Shown piece after piece: positions 50,646-60,137 of a DNA stretch of 64,000 bases; the stretch's first letter is position 1, and each line of letters begins with the position of its first letter. The stretch covers positions 1 through 64,000 of the forward strand of contig JASGHE010000006.1 of NCBI GenBank assembly GCA_047602475.1, in the 5' to 3' direction. The translations under genes were made by a program, and so were the position numbers. Below the pieces are notes generated by a model. That model did not search any database, had not been told where the DNA came from, and worked only from the letters and a program-made list of their open reading frames with translations. This DNA is from JAEUIE01 sp047602475. GTDB lineage: Bacteria > Planctomycetota > Planctomycetia > Gemmatales > HRBIN36.

Positions 50646-51334
50646 ATGCACGCCGAAGATCGTTACCGAACGCTTCTGAAGAAATCTCTCGTGGCCCTCC
50701 TCATCGGCGCTGCCCTGGTAACGCTCTGCTACATCTTCGTGGATCGCCCCGTGGCCTTCTATGTGCACGATCACCGGCTCAACAGCGAGATCCTCTTCAA
50801 ATGGCTGACTTACCCAGAGCCGGTCATGCAATCGTGGGTGCCTGTCGTGCTGGTGCTGCTCATGGTGCGCGGGGCTTTGGGCCGCTCAGACGATGGGAAT
50901 GGGTTCTCTTCGCAGCAGGGGTGGGCATGGTGATCGCTGATCAGTTTCGGGAATCGCTCTCCTACGTCTTTGCCCGCTACTGGCCCGAGACCTGGCGAGA
51001 CAACAACCCCTCGCTCATCAGCAACGGCGTGTTTGGGTTCAACTTCTTCCACGATGGCAGCGCCTATGGCAGCTTCCCGAGCGGCCATGCTTCACGAACC
51101 CTGGCCGTGGGTACGGTGATCTGGATCGCCTGGCCACGCTGGCGATGGGCGGTGATCCTTATCTCGTTCTGTCTCTGCGTGGCCCTGGTGCTGATGAACT
51201 ACCACTTCGTCAGCGACGTCATCGGGGGTTCGTTTATCGGTTCCATCGTGGGTGTTTATTCGGCCAAGCTTTGTGGGGTGGGTGAGGGGAATTGTCGGCA
51301 AACCGATCAGTTTTCTGCTGAAAGGCGTTTCTGA
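50646..51334 (+). CDS. PAP2-family membrane phosphatase, frameshifted
   Basis: About 229 residues after joining two frames near 50868 by one more G in a GGGG run (MVRGGFGPLRRWEWVL). Spans: SLVALLIGAALVTLCYIFVD, SWVPVVLVLLMV, VLFAAGVGMVIADQF, later ones after the active site. PAP2 motifs: YGSFPSGHASRTLAVG (PSGH) and NYHFVSDVIGGSFIGSIVG (SxxxH-like R/H-x5-D). The first motif KxxxxxxRP is represented by ARYWPETWRDNN only loosely. It removes phosphate from lipid or isoprenoid phosphates. Confidence 0.82.
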
Positions 51335-51371
51335 TATTCCATTTCACAGTTATGATATAGTCGAAGGAGTG

Positions 51372-51662
51372 ATGATGATGCATGATCTCATAGAAGAAAC
51401 CATCGAAGGTACATTGGACTCCAATGGGCAACTGCAACTGACACACCAGCCACTGACAGCACCTGGACCGGTGCGGGTGACTATCCGTCCCGCTTCGCCT
51501 GTTAGTTCACAACGCGGATTGGTGGACGTTATTCGTGAGATTCGTGCCGATCAAAGTGCCCGTGGGTTCAAAGGGTTGACGACAGATGAGCTTCGAAAAC
51601 GGGATGCCGAGATTGAAGCTGAGAATATAGGCGATGTAGAGTGTTGCGAGGTCGCAGCATAG
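51372..51662 (+). CDS. Small antitoxin-like protein
   Basis: About 96 residues. IEETIEGTLDSNGQLQLTHQ, PLTAPGPVRVTIRPA and GLVDVIREIRADQSARGFKG. The pattern (TxxxTLxxDGxLxLxxPxxLPPGPVxVTI, then a helix and ARGxxG) recurs in small planctomycete proteins often placed next to PIN toxins; I know it from recall only. AAGGAG at 51364-51369 favours one of the ATG codons at 51372-51378. It overlaps the next gene on the longer reading. No PIN gene follows. Confidence 0.6.
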   Translation: MMMHDLIEETIEGTLDSNGQLQLTHQPLTAPGPVRVTIRPASPVSSQRGLVDVIREIRADQSARGFKGLTTDELRKRDAEIEAENIGDVECCEVAA

Positions 51663-51688
51663 CGACTATTCGGTGGCGGAGGCGTGTA

Positions 51689-52511
51689 GTGACTGAGGCA
51701 GAATGGTTAAATTGTGACACTCCAACACTCTTGTTGGCTCACATTCGCGGGAGACTGAGCGAACGGAAAGATCGGCTTCTAGCTGTCGCACTTTGTTCGG
51801 TGATCAAAGACATCAAACAGGATGCACGAATTCAACATGCACTTGAAGTTGCTGAATCTTGCGCAGACGGGATGGCCTCAGTAAACGAACTCCACATAGC
51901 ATTCGCTGAAGCAGTCACTGCTCTAGACGAAGAATGGGCAAGACGCAATCACACTGCATCGAGTGGTGGATGGCTCATGCATCTGAAGGATTGGTTGTTA
52001 ACGTTACTGGGGAAAGGCAAGTATTGGTCACCTAATGGATGCTGGGATGAAGCTCAGATGCTCGCGGCAGAGGCAGTCATTTATTGTGCGGCACCGGCAA
52101 GTTCATCTATTACATCTACGCTAATGATGCACTCGGCAGACACGGTCACCCATCGCGCAGGAATCGGATTGCTCGTACGTATCTATGTTAACAGTCCAGC
52201 GTGTCCAGGCAGCCGCCGCTCACCATTGCACTCTTGAGGACGATACGCCGATGATTCTTCGGCTGGTACATGATGTGGTCGGGAATCCTTTCAGGTCGGT
52301 TATTAGCCACGATTGGCGAAGCCCCTTAGTTACGCAACTCGCGCGGACGATTTACGCTGGACGAGCGTTTGATCGACTGCCGACCTTGGCCGATACGATG
52401 GAAAAAGCTGGTTGTTCTGACCGGGCCATCCTGAATCACCTGCGTGATTCAGGACCTCATGTTCGTGGCTGCTGGGCCTTAGATATGGCTCTACTTCCTG
52501 CCGATGAATAG
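51689..52511 (+). CDS. Uncharacterised planctomycete protein, frameshifted
   Basis: Starts GTG, TEAEWLNCDTPTLLLAHIR, then RKDRLLAVALCSVIKDI, ALEVAESCADGMASVNELHI and AFAEAVTALDEE. A one-base shift near 52175 leads into VQAAAAHHCTLEDDTPMILR, LVHDVVGNPFRSV, DRLPTLADTMEKAGC and SGPHVRGCWALDMALL. The two ends (TEAEWL and PHVRGCWALD) mark a protein family found in many copies in Gemmata-like genomes; function unknown. The Cys residues of the first half are few in this copy. It overlaps the opposite-strand gene at 52457-52735. Confidence 0.65.
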
Positions 52512-52735
52512 CTTTCGCCATCCTGCCGCCAGGGTTTGGTACGGCCTGCCTTGATGTCCTTCATGCCGCGTATAAACGATGCTTCAAAGTCGGAAATGTT
52601 CAGCAATTCCAACGTCGCAGGATTGAGTTCACGGCTCTTGACGAACACCAGGAATTCCGAGGCAGCCCTCAACTGGTCGGGCGATAGCGTGTCAATCAGG
52701 GCCTTGGCGTTCTTTCGTAGTGTGAGAGTACTCAT
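52457..52735 (-). CDS. Small antitoxin-like protein
   Basis: 92 residues. LTLRKNAKALIDTLSPDQLR, AASEFLVFVKSRELNPATLE and LLNISDFEASFIRGMKDIKA-GRTKPW. The helical pattern with ATxELLxIPGFxxxxxxxxxxVKAGRxxxW is typical of small planctomycete and cyanobacterial antitoxins. The last 20 residues run over the 3' end of the opposite gene and may not belong; the normal end would be soon after KPWR. No toxin partner in the next bases. Confidence 0.65.
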   Translation of the reverse strand: MSTLTLRKNAKALIDTLSPDQLRAASEFLVFVKSRELNPATLELLNISDFEASFIRGMKDIKAGRTKPWRQDGESYSSAGSRAISKAQQPRT

Positions 52736-52815
52736 AGCTGGGATTTTATCACAGAGCCATTGTCTGGTCGAGATGCGTTCATCAGATCACCGCGCGTTCT
52801 GATCAAAACAAGAAC

Positions 52816-52925
52816 TAGGAGCCGTGGCAGGGGTCAACGGTACTCCGTTGCCCCCTGCGAACAGTCGAAAACGATTGCACCTTACGCAGGGGGCAGATGA
52901 GTACATCTGACCCCTGCCACGGCTA
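52816..52925. mobile_element. MITE-like element, copy G (shortened ends)
   Basis: TA-GGAGCC joined directly to GTGGCAGG, and on the right CCTGCCACGGC-TA: the inner part of both terminal repeats is lost, leaving 106 bp. Stems CAACGG/CCGTTG and CAGATG/CATCTG around GTAC, both perfect. Confidence 0.75.
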
Positions 52926-52962
52926 TGACACCTTTCCCCAAAGAGGAGAGGGGAGAAATACC

Positions 52963-54336
52963 CTACACCACAATATCCGAAGTACAATCCCCGCCCGGAT
53001 AGCGCATCTCGTGGGCTCTTGCAGGGCCGTTGGGTTCCTTGTTGAAGTTGATCACGAACTTCTCGTTCACCTTCAGGCCGCCTTTGTCGGTGTCGCAATC
53101 GACCTGGATCAGCCAGGAACCTTCGTCTTTGATCTTGGGATAGAACATGTTGTCCCAGGTGCTGTAGAGAGAATTGGTGACGAAGAGGCGTTTGCCATCC
53201 TTGCTGAGTTGGATCATCTGCGGGCCGCCACCGATGCCCGGAATGGCTGCCGGTTTGCCGAGGATGCCACCGAGCCAAAGCTGGCCGACGAGTTTTGGCT
53301 TGCTGGGGTTGGTGACATCGTACTGTCGCAAGTCGCCATGCAGCCAGTTCGAGAAGTAGAGGAAGCGGTCATCGAGGGAGACGACCAGATCGGTGATGAG
53401 GCCGGGCACGGGGATGTTCCAGCCAGGCACATCCTTGGCCGGTTCGACAGCGATGACCTTCTCCGCCTTCCACATTCCATCAGCCCCTTTGTCCCAGTGC
53501 CACATGGTGCTGGAAAGTGCCGCCCCGACGAAGCCATGCGGGCTGTCCGGGTTGTGGTGGAAGCGGACTTCGAGCGGGATCAGCCCGTCAGCGCCCAGAT
53601 CGATGCTCTGATTGATCTTCTTGGCCTTCCAGTCCCAGAAGTGGATGCGCTGGCCATACTTGCCGGCCGCCACGTCTTCGAGCTTGAAGCCGGGGCGGAA
53701 GGTGTTGGGAGCACCCCATTCGCTGCTGACCATCACATTGTGCCGGGGCTGGTACCAGAAGTCGTAGTTGAACTTCATGCCGGTGCTGTCGTTCTCCCAT
53801 CGGCCGAGGATGTCGAAGTCCTTGTTCATCATCAGGAAGCCACCCGGAGCATTGCCTTCGCTGTCGCCGAGCATCGAGATGATGATGTTGCCATCCTGCA
53901 AACAGTGAACCGTGTGCGGGGCGGTGAGGTTGGCTTTCTTCTTGACCTCTTCCGGTTCGATGACCTTGTGCATCTTCGGAGCACGGGGGTTGGTCATGTC
54001 GAGAACATGGATGCGACTGGAAAGGAACCCCGGCACGATCATGTACTTATGTCGGCTCGCCGGGTCGCTGCACGATCCACAGGCTGACCAGCCAAAGTGA
54101 TGCAGCTCATCGCCGATGTTGGGCATCGGCAGTCGATGAATGATTTTGGCATAAGCAGGCGAAGCCGGGTCAGCATCAATGGTGGCTATGTAATCGGGTG
54201 CCTTGATGTTGGTGCCGGCGTAGAGGCAAACGACGTAGAGCAGCTTCTCCCGTTCATTATGTACCGGGGCACCAGAGGCGAATCGGGCACCAAGAAGAGT
54301 GGCAGTGGTGGTAGCCAGAAATGCACGGCGATCCAT
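52963..54336 (-). CDS. 56-kDa selenium-binding protein / methanethiol oxidase family
   Basis: 457 residues. MDRRAFLATTTATLLGARFA is a Tat-like signal. The SBP56 propeller follows: HRLPMPNIGDELHHFGWSAC-GSC, KYMIVPGFLSSRIHVLDMTN, TAPHTVHCLQDGNIIISMLG, LEVRFHHNPDSPHGFVGAAL, YFSNWLHGDLRQYDVTNPSK and MIQLSKDGKRLFVTNSLYST. His pairs and the CGSC motif match copper-dependent methanethiol oxidases, which make formaldehyde, H2S and H2O2 from CH3SH in the periplasm. The ATG at 54336 is chosen; the frame from 54546 starts in a repeat. Confidence 0.92.
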   Translation of the reverse strand: MDRRAFLATTTATLLGARFASGAPVHNEREKLLYVVCLYAGTNIKAPDYIATIDADPASPAYAKIIHRLPMPNIGDELHHFGWSACGSCSDPASRHKYMIVPGFLSSRIHVLDMTNPRAPKMHKVIEPEEVKKKANLTAPHTVHCLQDGNIIISMLGDSEGNAPGGFLMMNKDFDILGRWENDSTGMKFNYDFWYQPRHNVMVSSEWGAPNTFRPGFKLEDVAAGKYGQRIHFWDWKAKKINQSIDLGADGLIPLEVRFHHNPDSPHGFVGAALSSTMWHWDKGADGMWKAEKVIAVEPAKDVPGWNIPVPGLITDLVVSLDDRFLYFSNWLHGDLRQYDVTNPSKPKLVGQLWLGGILGKPAAIPGIGGGPQMIQLSKDGKRLFVTNSLYSTWDNMFYPKIKDEGSWLIQVDCDTDKGGLKVNEKFVINFNKEPNGPARAHEMRYPGGDCTSDIVV

Positions 54337-54433
54337 GAGAAGGGCCTCGTGAGCTATTGAAATGATGAGGTCACTATAGTCATACATCCGCAGATCGGGG
54401 CGAACCGGCCAGGAAAACTTGTGGGCGAACATG

Positions 54434-54633
54434 CAGCCCCCAATAGGGGGCGACCCGGTGGTAGCTGGCAGCGCAGAACTGCCAGTTGAATGGAGATTTG
54501 AACGAAGAGCCCCGGAGGGGCGATTGGAATGTGTGCTCTGTCCCAATCGCCCCTCCGGGGCTCTGTTGTTTGATTCTTTCCTCCTGGCAGCTCGCGCTGC
54601 CAGCTACCGCCCGGTCGCCCCTTATCAGGGGCT
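54434..54633. repeat. 200-bp palindromic repeat, copy 2
   Basis: Same organisation as 8442-8640: GGGGGCGACCCGGTGGTAGC ... GCTACCGCCCGGTCGCCCCT, with the inner GAGCCCCGGAGGGGCGATTG pair intact. Outer arms have several mismatches. A fragment of the CTGAAGTCCTGGG repeat follows at about 54670. Confidence 0.8.
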
Positions 54634-54704
54634 AACAATCATAGCCCTCATTCCTAGGCTCCAACCAAGACTGAAGTCCTGGGCTGTTGCAAGTGATCTC
54701 AAAC

Positions 54705-55819
54705 TCAATTCGGCAATACCCCTTCCTCACTCTCCCGAATCAACTGATCCACCACATCCTTCAAATCACCCGTCTTGTGGAACGTCGCCAACTGGCGATC
54801 GGCGCTGGAACCGTTTTCCAGTATGTCGAAGGCGTACTCCACTTCCTTCCGGCTACCCAGATCATCGAGTACATCGCTGAGGAACCAGGTGAGGAACTCG
54901 CGGATGAGATGGCTGGCAGGCTTCTCGGTCTGCTTGCCGAGATCGAGCAGGTTGCCATCGAGGCCGTAACGGACGGCCCGCCACTTGTTCTCTTCGATCA
55001 ATGCCATCGGATAGTGACGGAAGGTGAGATTATCGCGGCGGAGCTTCCACAGCTTGGCGATCAGCGCCTGGAAGATGGCGGCGATGCAGACCGCTTCATC
55101 GACACGGGTGCAGACATCGCACAGCCGGAACTCGAGCGTTGGATAGCGGTGATTGGGGCGAACATCCCACCAAAGCTTGGTGCCATCGGGGATGCAGTTG
55201 GTCTTGACCAGCACTTCGACGAATTGATTGAACTCAGCCCACGAATCGAACACCGGCGGAATGCCGGAGCGGGGGAAGTGGCGGAAGATGATGCTGCGGT
55301 AACTCTTGAGGCCGGTCTCGCGCCCATCCAGAACGGGGAACTGGTCGACAGGGCCAGGACGTGGGGCATGAAGTACCGAGCCACGTTCATGGCATCGAGC
55401 ATGAACTCCTTGTCTTCGATGCCGATGTGAACGTGAGTGCCGAAGATCAGCAGTTGATGGGCGAGGTCTCGCATGTCCTTCCACACGCCGAGGTAGCGTT
55501 CGAAGGGAGTAATCTCCTGCTCGATCCAACTGGAAAACGGATGCGTGCCGGCAGCAGCGATCTTGAGACCATGCTTGGCAGCGAGCTCCATCACGCCTCG
55601 ACGCAGCCGGATGATCTCATTCTTGGCTTCCAGCGGCGTGCGGCAAATCTCGGTGCCGACTTCGATCATACTTTGATGCAGCTCAGCCTTCACCGCTTCG
55701 CGCATCATCAGCTTACCCTCATCGAGGAACTGAGTGATGTACGACTTGAGTTCGCGGGTCTTCGGATCGATGATCTGATATTCTTCTTCGATGCCGATGG
55801 TCAGCGACGGGGGCTTCAT
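54705..55819 (-). CDS. Carboxylate-amine ligase / glutamate-cysteine ligase (GCS2, YbdK type), frameshifted
   Basis: About 371 residues from two frames that join near 55325 if one C is added (WMGRETGLKSYRSI). N-terminal: TIGIEEEYQIIDPKTRELKS, ELHQSMIEVGTEICRTPLEA and GTHPFSSWIEQEITPFERYL; middle HVHIGIEDKEFMLDAMN; C-terminal LWWDVRPNHRYPTLEFRLCD-VC and RAVRYGLDG. This is the TIGR02050 type of gamma-glutamyl ligase, making gamma-glutamylcysteine or a related amide with ATP. Single gene. Confidence 0.9.
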
Positions 55820-55949
55820 GGGGGGTTCCTGAGAGCGAAGGTCTTATCCGAGATTGTGCGAAAAATCGGTGAGAATAGCAACGCAGAAGCGTCTATCCTT
55901 CGGGAATCGATGCGAGGCTTGACCTTACATGTTGTAATTGCCGAATTTG

Positions 55950-56046
55950 CTCCTCCCCTTACCAAGGAAAGGGTGGGTGGGTTCGGTGCGGTTTGAAGTT
56001 AGGGAGAAATACCCCCTCCAACTCCCCCTTGGAAAGGGGGAGAGAA
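55950..56046. repeat. C-rich double-hairpin repeat copy
   Basis: CTCCTCCCCTTACCAAGGAA ... CCAACTCCCCCTTGGAAAGG. Lies at the 3' end of the second moxR gene. Confidence 0.75.
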
Positions 56047-56050
56047 AGAA

Positions 56051-57049
<999 letters not shown>

Positions 57050-57060
57050 TGGTTGCACCA

Positions 57061-57093
57061 GTAGCTAGGAGCTAGGAGATAGTAGTTAGAATA
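57061..57093. repeat. Degenerate heptamer repeat tract
   Basis: GTAGCTAGGAGCTAGGAGAT-AGTAGTTAG just upstream of the moxR start; same family as 13044-13101. Confidence 0.7.
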
Positions 57094-57100
57094 GTACCAA

Positions 57101-57132
57101 GATAACGAGGGGAGCGGGGAGAAGCTAATGGA
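57101..57132. repeat. Direct repeat flanking the DUF2199 gene, left copy
   Basis: GATAACGAGGGGAGCGGGGA-GAAGCTAATGG. A close copy (ATAACGAGGGGGGGCTTGG-AGAAGCTAATGGG) lies at 57785-57815, on the other side of the gene. Confidence 0.65.
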
Positions 57133-57206
57133 AAGTGGATACGAATCGAAAGCGCCTTGTGGTAAGATTGCTTCATTATTCTTCACTTTCACGATGCGAG
57201 TTCAAG

Positions 57207-57701
57207 ATGCCATCATACCATTGCAAACAATGTGGAATGCCACATGATGGTATCCCTGCATTTCACGCTGATCGTCCAACGTCGTATTGGGATGTTCCTG
57301 AAGAGAAACGTAGTACAGACGTCTTTCTAACATCGGATAGTTGCGTCATTGCCGAACAGTTCTATTTCATTCGAGGTTGTCTGGAAATTCCCATACGAGA
57401 TCACCCAGATGTATTTACATGGGGCGTCTGGGTATCTCTCAAAGAGGAGAACTTTTTCAAATGGCAGGACTGCTACAGTGTCGATCATCGCAGCCATATT
57501 GGCCCGTTCTTTGGCTGGCTATGCACTCAATTACCGATTTATCCCGACACCCTGCATCTCAAGACCATGGTTCATTTGCGGGATAACGGGATTCGCCCTT
57601 TCATTGAACTTGAAGCAACAGATCATCCATTAGCCATTGATCAGCAGAAGGGCATTTCACTGGAACGCGCTCTTGAGTTGGTTCATCAACTACCGGAATA
57701 G
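57207..57701 (+). CDS. DUF2199 domain protein
   Basis: 164 residues. YHCKQCGMPHDGIPAFHADR (the Cys pair and HDGxPxxF of DUF2199), YWDVPEEKRSTDVFLTSDSC, FFIRGCLEIPI-like FYFIRGCLEIPI, FTWGVWVSLKEENFFKW and GWLCTQLPIYPDTLHLKTMV. The family is widespread and without a known role. The ATG at 57207 starts the conserved part; 57135 adds 24 unsupported residues. Composition is AT-richer, and direct repeats flank it. Confidence 0.88.
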   Translation: MPSYHCKQCGMPHDGIPAFHADRPTSYWDVPEEKRSTDVFLTSDSCVIAEQFYFIRGCLEIPIRDHPDVFTWGVWVSLKEENFFKWQDCYSVDHRSHIGPFFGWLCTQLPIYPDTLHLKTMVHLRDNGIRPFIELEATDHPLAIDQQKGISLERALELVHQLPE

Positions 57702-57734
57702 CTGAATATCACTTCACTTATGGTAGAAGAGACT

Positions 57735-57815
57735 CCCCATGCGTCCCCAGCCCCTCCGCAGTTCACGATGTCGAAGCTACCAGCATAACGAGGGGGGGCT
57801 TGGAGAAGCTAATGG
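57735..57815. repeat. Duplicated 5' fragment of the VOC gene joined to a direct repeat
   Basis: ATGCGTCCCCAGCCCCTCCG-CAGTTCACGATGTCGAAGC at 57739 matches the first 48 bases of the VOC gene at 59712 with a few changes, then breaks off and runs into the second copy of the GATAACGAGGGG repeat. It marks the left border of the restriction-modification island. Confidence 0.8.
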
Positions 57816-57916
57816 GAAGCAGGGAGGTGACATCGAGATACGACGGTGGCCTTGCAGTGCTTTCTCGGTATTACTCTGAGCAACCACATTTCTGTAGAAT
57901 GCTTTGAAGCTGAAGC

Positions 57917-58729
57917 ATGTTTCAAGAAGTCTCTCAAGGAAGCCGAGCGGTGAAATATCGCAATCTGAATGTCAAAATTCCTAAGCAGTCTTCGGATTAT
58001 CCGGAATGTTCAGACTTTGTTATTACCCAGATCGAGAAGATTCTTCACAATGCGGTCGCCTCGGGCCGGAACAAAATAGTTATCAATACAAATCTCCGGC
58101 TCGGCTTACCGATGGAGAATATTAATAAAGTAGCAGGCCCCTTTGTTGAGGCTTGGGCTGTCGAGATTTTTCAAGAGATTAGCCAAGACCCAGCAAACCA
58201 GTTCCATTTGATCCATGTGGAGGCCAAAGAGCGCCTCTACATGGCGGACATCATCCTGCAATTCAAGAAGAAACGCAAAGTCGAATCAGGGGTTACCGCT
58301 GAGGTTGACGTAAAAGCAACGGCTGAGGACTTAAAAGACTCGGGGAAGTCGCCGAACATCACTTCTTTCAAGCGTATTCGCACCGCCTACATTGAGGACC
58401 CCGATTACCTTTTTGTCATACTGTCGCTCAAACATCGAGTGTATTCAACGCGCAACGAAGCAAACGGGTTGATGGATGGGATTATGGAGGTCGTTAAGCA
58501 TAACGCCTACGATTTGAAGTACCTTTCCAAGGCGGACATCAGCTACAACCCAGCACTGGGAACCGGCCAGATTCAGGTCAAGGATATTCACTACGTCACG
58601 ATGGAGAAAAGAGACACATGGGAGTTTTGTCAGTTGCTCGACGCCAAATACTTAGCTTCATCCAAGCGTAAGCTAAAAGACTGGGTCAAGCTCGCGAAAA
58701 AGAACGGATGGATCAAAACCGATGATTAA
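57917..58729 (+). CDS. Type II restriction endonuclease (putative)
   Basis: 270 residues. SDYPECSDFVITQIEKILHN, NKVAGPFVEAWAVEIFQEIS and LIHVEAKERLYMADIILQFK precede VTAEVDVKATAEDLKDSGKS. MADIIL (Asp) and EVDVKA (E-x-K) form a plausible PD-(D/E)xK active site near residues 116 and 130. YIEDPDYLFVILSLKHRVYS and DISYNPALGTGQIQVKDIHY follow. The assignment rests on that motif and on the methylase gene that overlaps its 3' end by 8 bases. Recognition sequence unknown. AT-rich compared with the neighbours. Confidence 0.75.
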   Translation: MFQEVSQGSRAVKYRNLNVKIPKQSSDYPECSDFVITQIEKILHNAVASGRNKIVINTNLRLGLPMENINKVAGPFVEAWAVEIFQEISQDPANQFHLIHVEAKERLYMADIILQFKKKRKVESGVTAEVDVKATAEDLKDSGKSPNITSFKRIRTAYIEDPDYLFVILSLKHRVYSTRNEANGLMDGIMEVVKHNAYDLKYLSKADISYNPALGTGQIQVKDIHYVTMEKRDTWEFCQLLDAKYLASSKRKLKDWVKLAKKNGWIKTDD

Positions 58730-59660
58730 TCCAAAAGTGATCCAGGGTAATTGCATCGAAGTGATGGCTGCATGGCCCGATAATCATGTGGATCTCATTG
58801 TCGCTGATCCTCCTTACAATCTTGGTAAGGAATATGGCAATAACAGTGATTCGCAGCTACGAGAGGATTACTTGCGGTTTACCAAAGACTGGTTGTCGCA
58901 GGCCATTCGTATTCTGAAACCTTCCGGCTCTCTCTACGTATTCATGGGATTTCGGTTCATATCGCACCTCTTTCTGTTGTTGGACGAGGAATTTCGTTTA
59001 CGCTTCAATAACTGGATTTGTTGGTATTACACTCAAGGGATGGGACGCACACGAGGTTTCTCCCCCCGTCATGATGATGTCCTGTTCTTTTCCAAGACTG
59101 ATCAATTCACCTTCAATCTTGACAGCATTCGGGTGCCCCAGAAGTACTACCGATCACGAAACAACATGCGTGGCGCCAATCCAGGTGATGTCTGGGAATT
59201 TTCACATGTGCATTATTGTCAGGGGTCTCGAACGGAACATCCAACCCAAAAGCCTGAAGGCTTAATCGAACGAATAGTTCTTGCCTCATCGAATAAAAAC
59301 GACCTTGTCCTGGACCCATTTGTGGGTAGCGGGACAACTCTCAGAGTCTGCCAGCAACTTGATAGAAAGTCGATTGGCATTGAACTCTCCAATGCGTACG
59401 TGTCTTTGATAGAGAAACGACTTAGAGAGCCGTTTACCGGTTTTGACAGCATTGATCCGAGAATGAAACGAATACCAAACGACTTGAATGATCCTGCGAT
59501 TCGAGCAGAGTATGCTGAGAACCATAAACTGTGGTTCCTTGATCATCATCAAGACATTCACGATGCCTTTAGAACAGACTTTGCGCGTAAATATCCGAAC
59601 ACCATTGATGGAAACCAACCTTCTCTATTCCCCGATGATTCGGAATCAGACCGGTCATAA
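58722..59660 (+). CDS. Type II DNA methyltransferase, beta class
   Basis: 312 residues. LIVADPPYNLGKEYGNNSDS is motif IV (DPPY), coming first; the target part with YYTQGMGRTRGFSPRHDDVL and HPTQKPEGLIERIVLASSNK (motif X) follows; then LVLDPFVGSGTTLRVCQQLD (motif I, FxGxG) and SIGIELSNAYVSLIEKRL. This order is the beta class (CcrM, HinfI, RsrI), and DPPY favours N6-adenine. It protects host sites from the paired endonuclease. Starts within the last codons of the endonuclease gene. Confidence 0.93.
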   Translation: MINPKVIQGNCIEVMAAWPDNHVDLIVADPPYNLGKEYGNNSDSQLREDYLRFTKDWLSQAIRILKPSGSLYVFMGFRFISHLFLLLDEEFRLRFNNWICWYYTQGMGRTRGFSPRHDDVLFFSKTDQFTFNLDSIRVPQKYYRSRNNMRGANPGDVWEFSHVHYCQGSRTEHPTQKPEGLIERIVLASSNKNDLVLDPFVGSGTTLRVCQQLDRKSIGIELSNAYVSLIEKRLREPFTGFDSIDPRMKRIPNDLNDPAIRAEYAENHKLWFLDHHQDIHDAFRTDFARKYPNTIDGNQPSLFPDDSESDRS

Positions 59661-59711
59661 GCATCAGATCTCTTCTACAAGTCAGGTATTAAGTCCGAGA
59701 AAGTCAAACCC

Positions 59712-60137
59712 ATGCGGCCCCAACCCCTCCTTGCCGTTCACGATGTCGAAGCCACCAGCCGGTGGTATCAGAAGTTGCTCGGCTGCAAGAGCGATCATGG
59801 CGGGCCGGTTTATGAACGCCTCGTTTATAACGGCAAGCTCATCCTCCAACTCCACCGCTGGGAGGTCGAACAACACCATGGCCCCATCGGCGATCCGTCA
59901 GCCAAGCCTTATGGCAACGGGGTGCTGCTCTGGTTTGAAGTGGACGACTTCGATCATGCCGTCGCCAGGGCAGAGGAACTGAAGGCGGATATCTTCCTGC
60001 CCAAGCATCGCAACCCACCCGAAGGCGACGGCGGCCCTAACCACTGGGAATGCTGGATGCGCGACCCTAATGGCTACAGCGTCGTTCTTGCCAGCCCCGA
60101 TGGATCAGCGGGCAACGGCTGGCAGCCAAACTCGTGA
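59712..60137 (+). CDS. VOC/glyoxalase-family protein
   Basis: 141 residues. QPLLAVHDVEATSRWYQKLL and LVYNGKLILQLHRWEVEQHH form the first module; GVLLWFEVDDFDHAVARAEE and HWECWMRDPNGYSVVLASP the second. His and Glu positions fit metal binding. Single-chain VOC proteins of this size include bleomycin-resistance-like and lyase enzymes; the substrate is unknown. The first 48 bases are duplicated upstream at 57739, on the far side of the restriction-modification genes. Confidence 0.9.
   Translation: MRPQPLLAVHDVEATSRWYQKLLGCKSDHGGPVYERLVYNGKLILQLHRWEVEQHHGPIGDPSAKPYGNGVLLWFEVDDFDHAVARAEELKADIFLPKHRNPPEGDGGPNHWECWMRDPNGYSVVLASPDGSAGNGWQPNS

Noticed and set aside
52897..54087. 396-codon plus-strand open frame opposite the SBP56 gene
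   Set aside because: SBP56 motifs on the minus strand are unambiguous; the plus frame reads low-complexity Val/Asp/Ala text typical of a shadow.
54337..54546. N-terminal extension of the SBP56 frame
   Set aside because: The extra 70 codons come from the palindromic repeat at 54434-54633, and the Tat-like signal starts at 54336.
57917..58729. Assignment of the restriction enzyme to a named family such as ScaI or RsaI
   Set aside because: Tempting because of GTAC in the repeats, but I could not match its motifs securely to any named enzyme, so specificity is left open.
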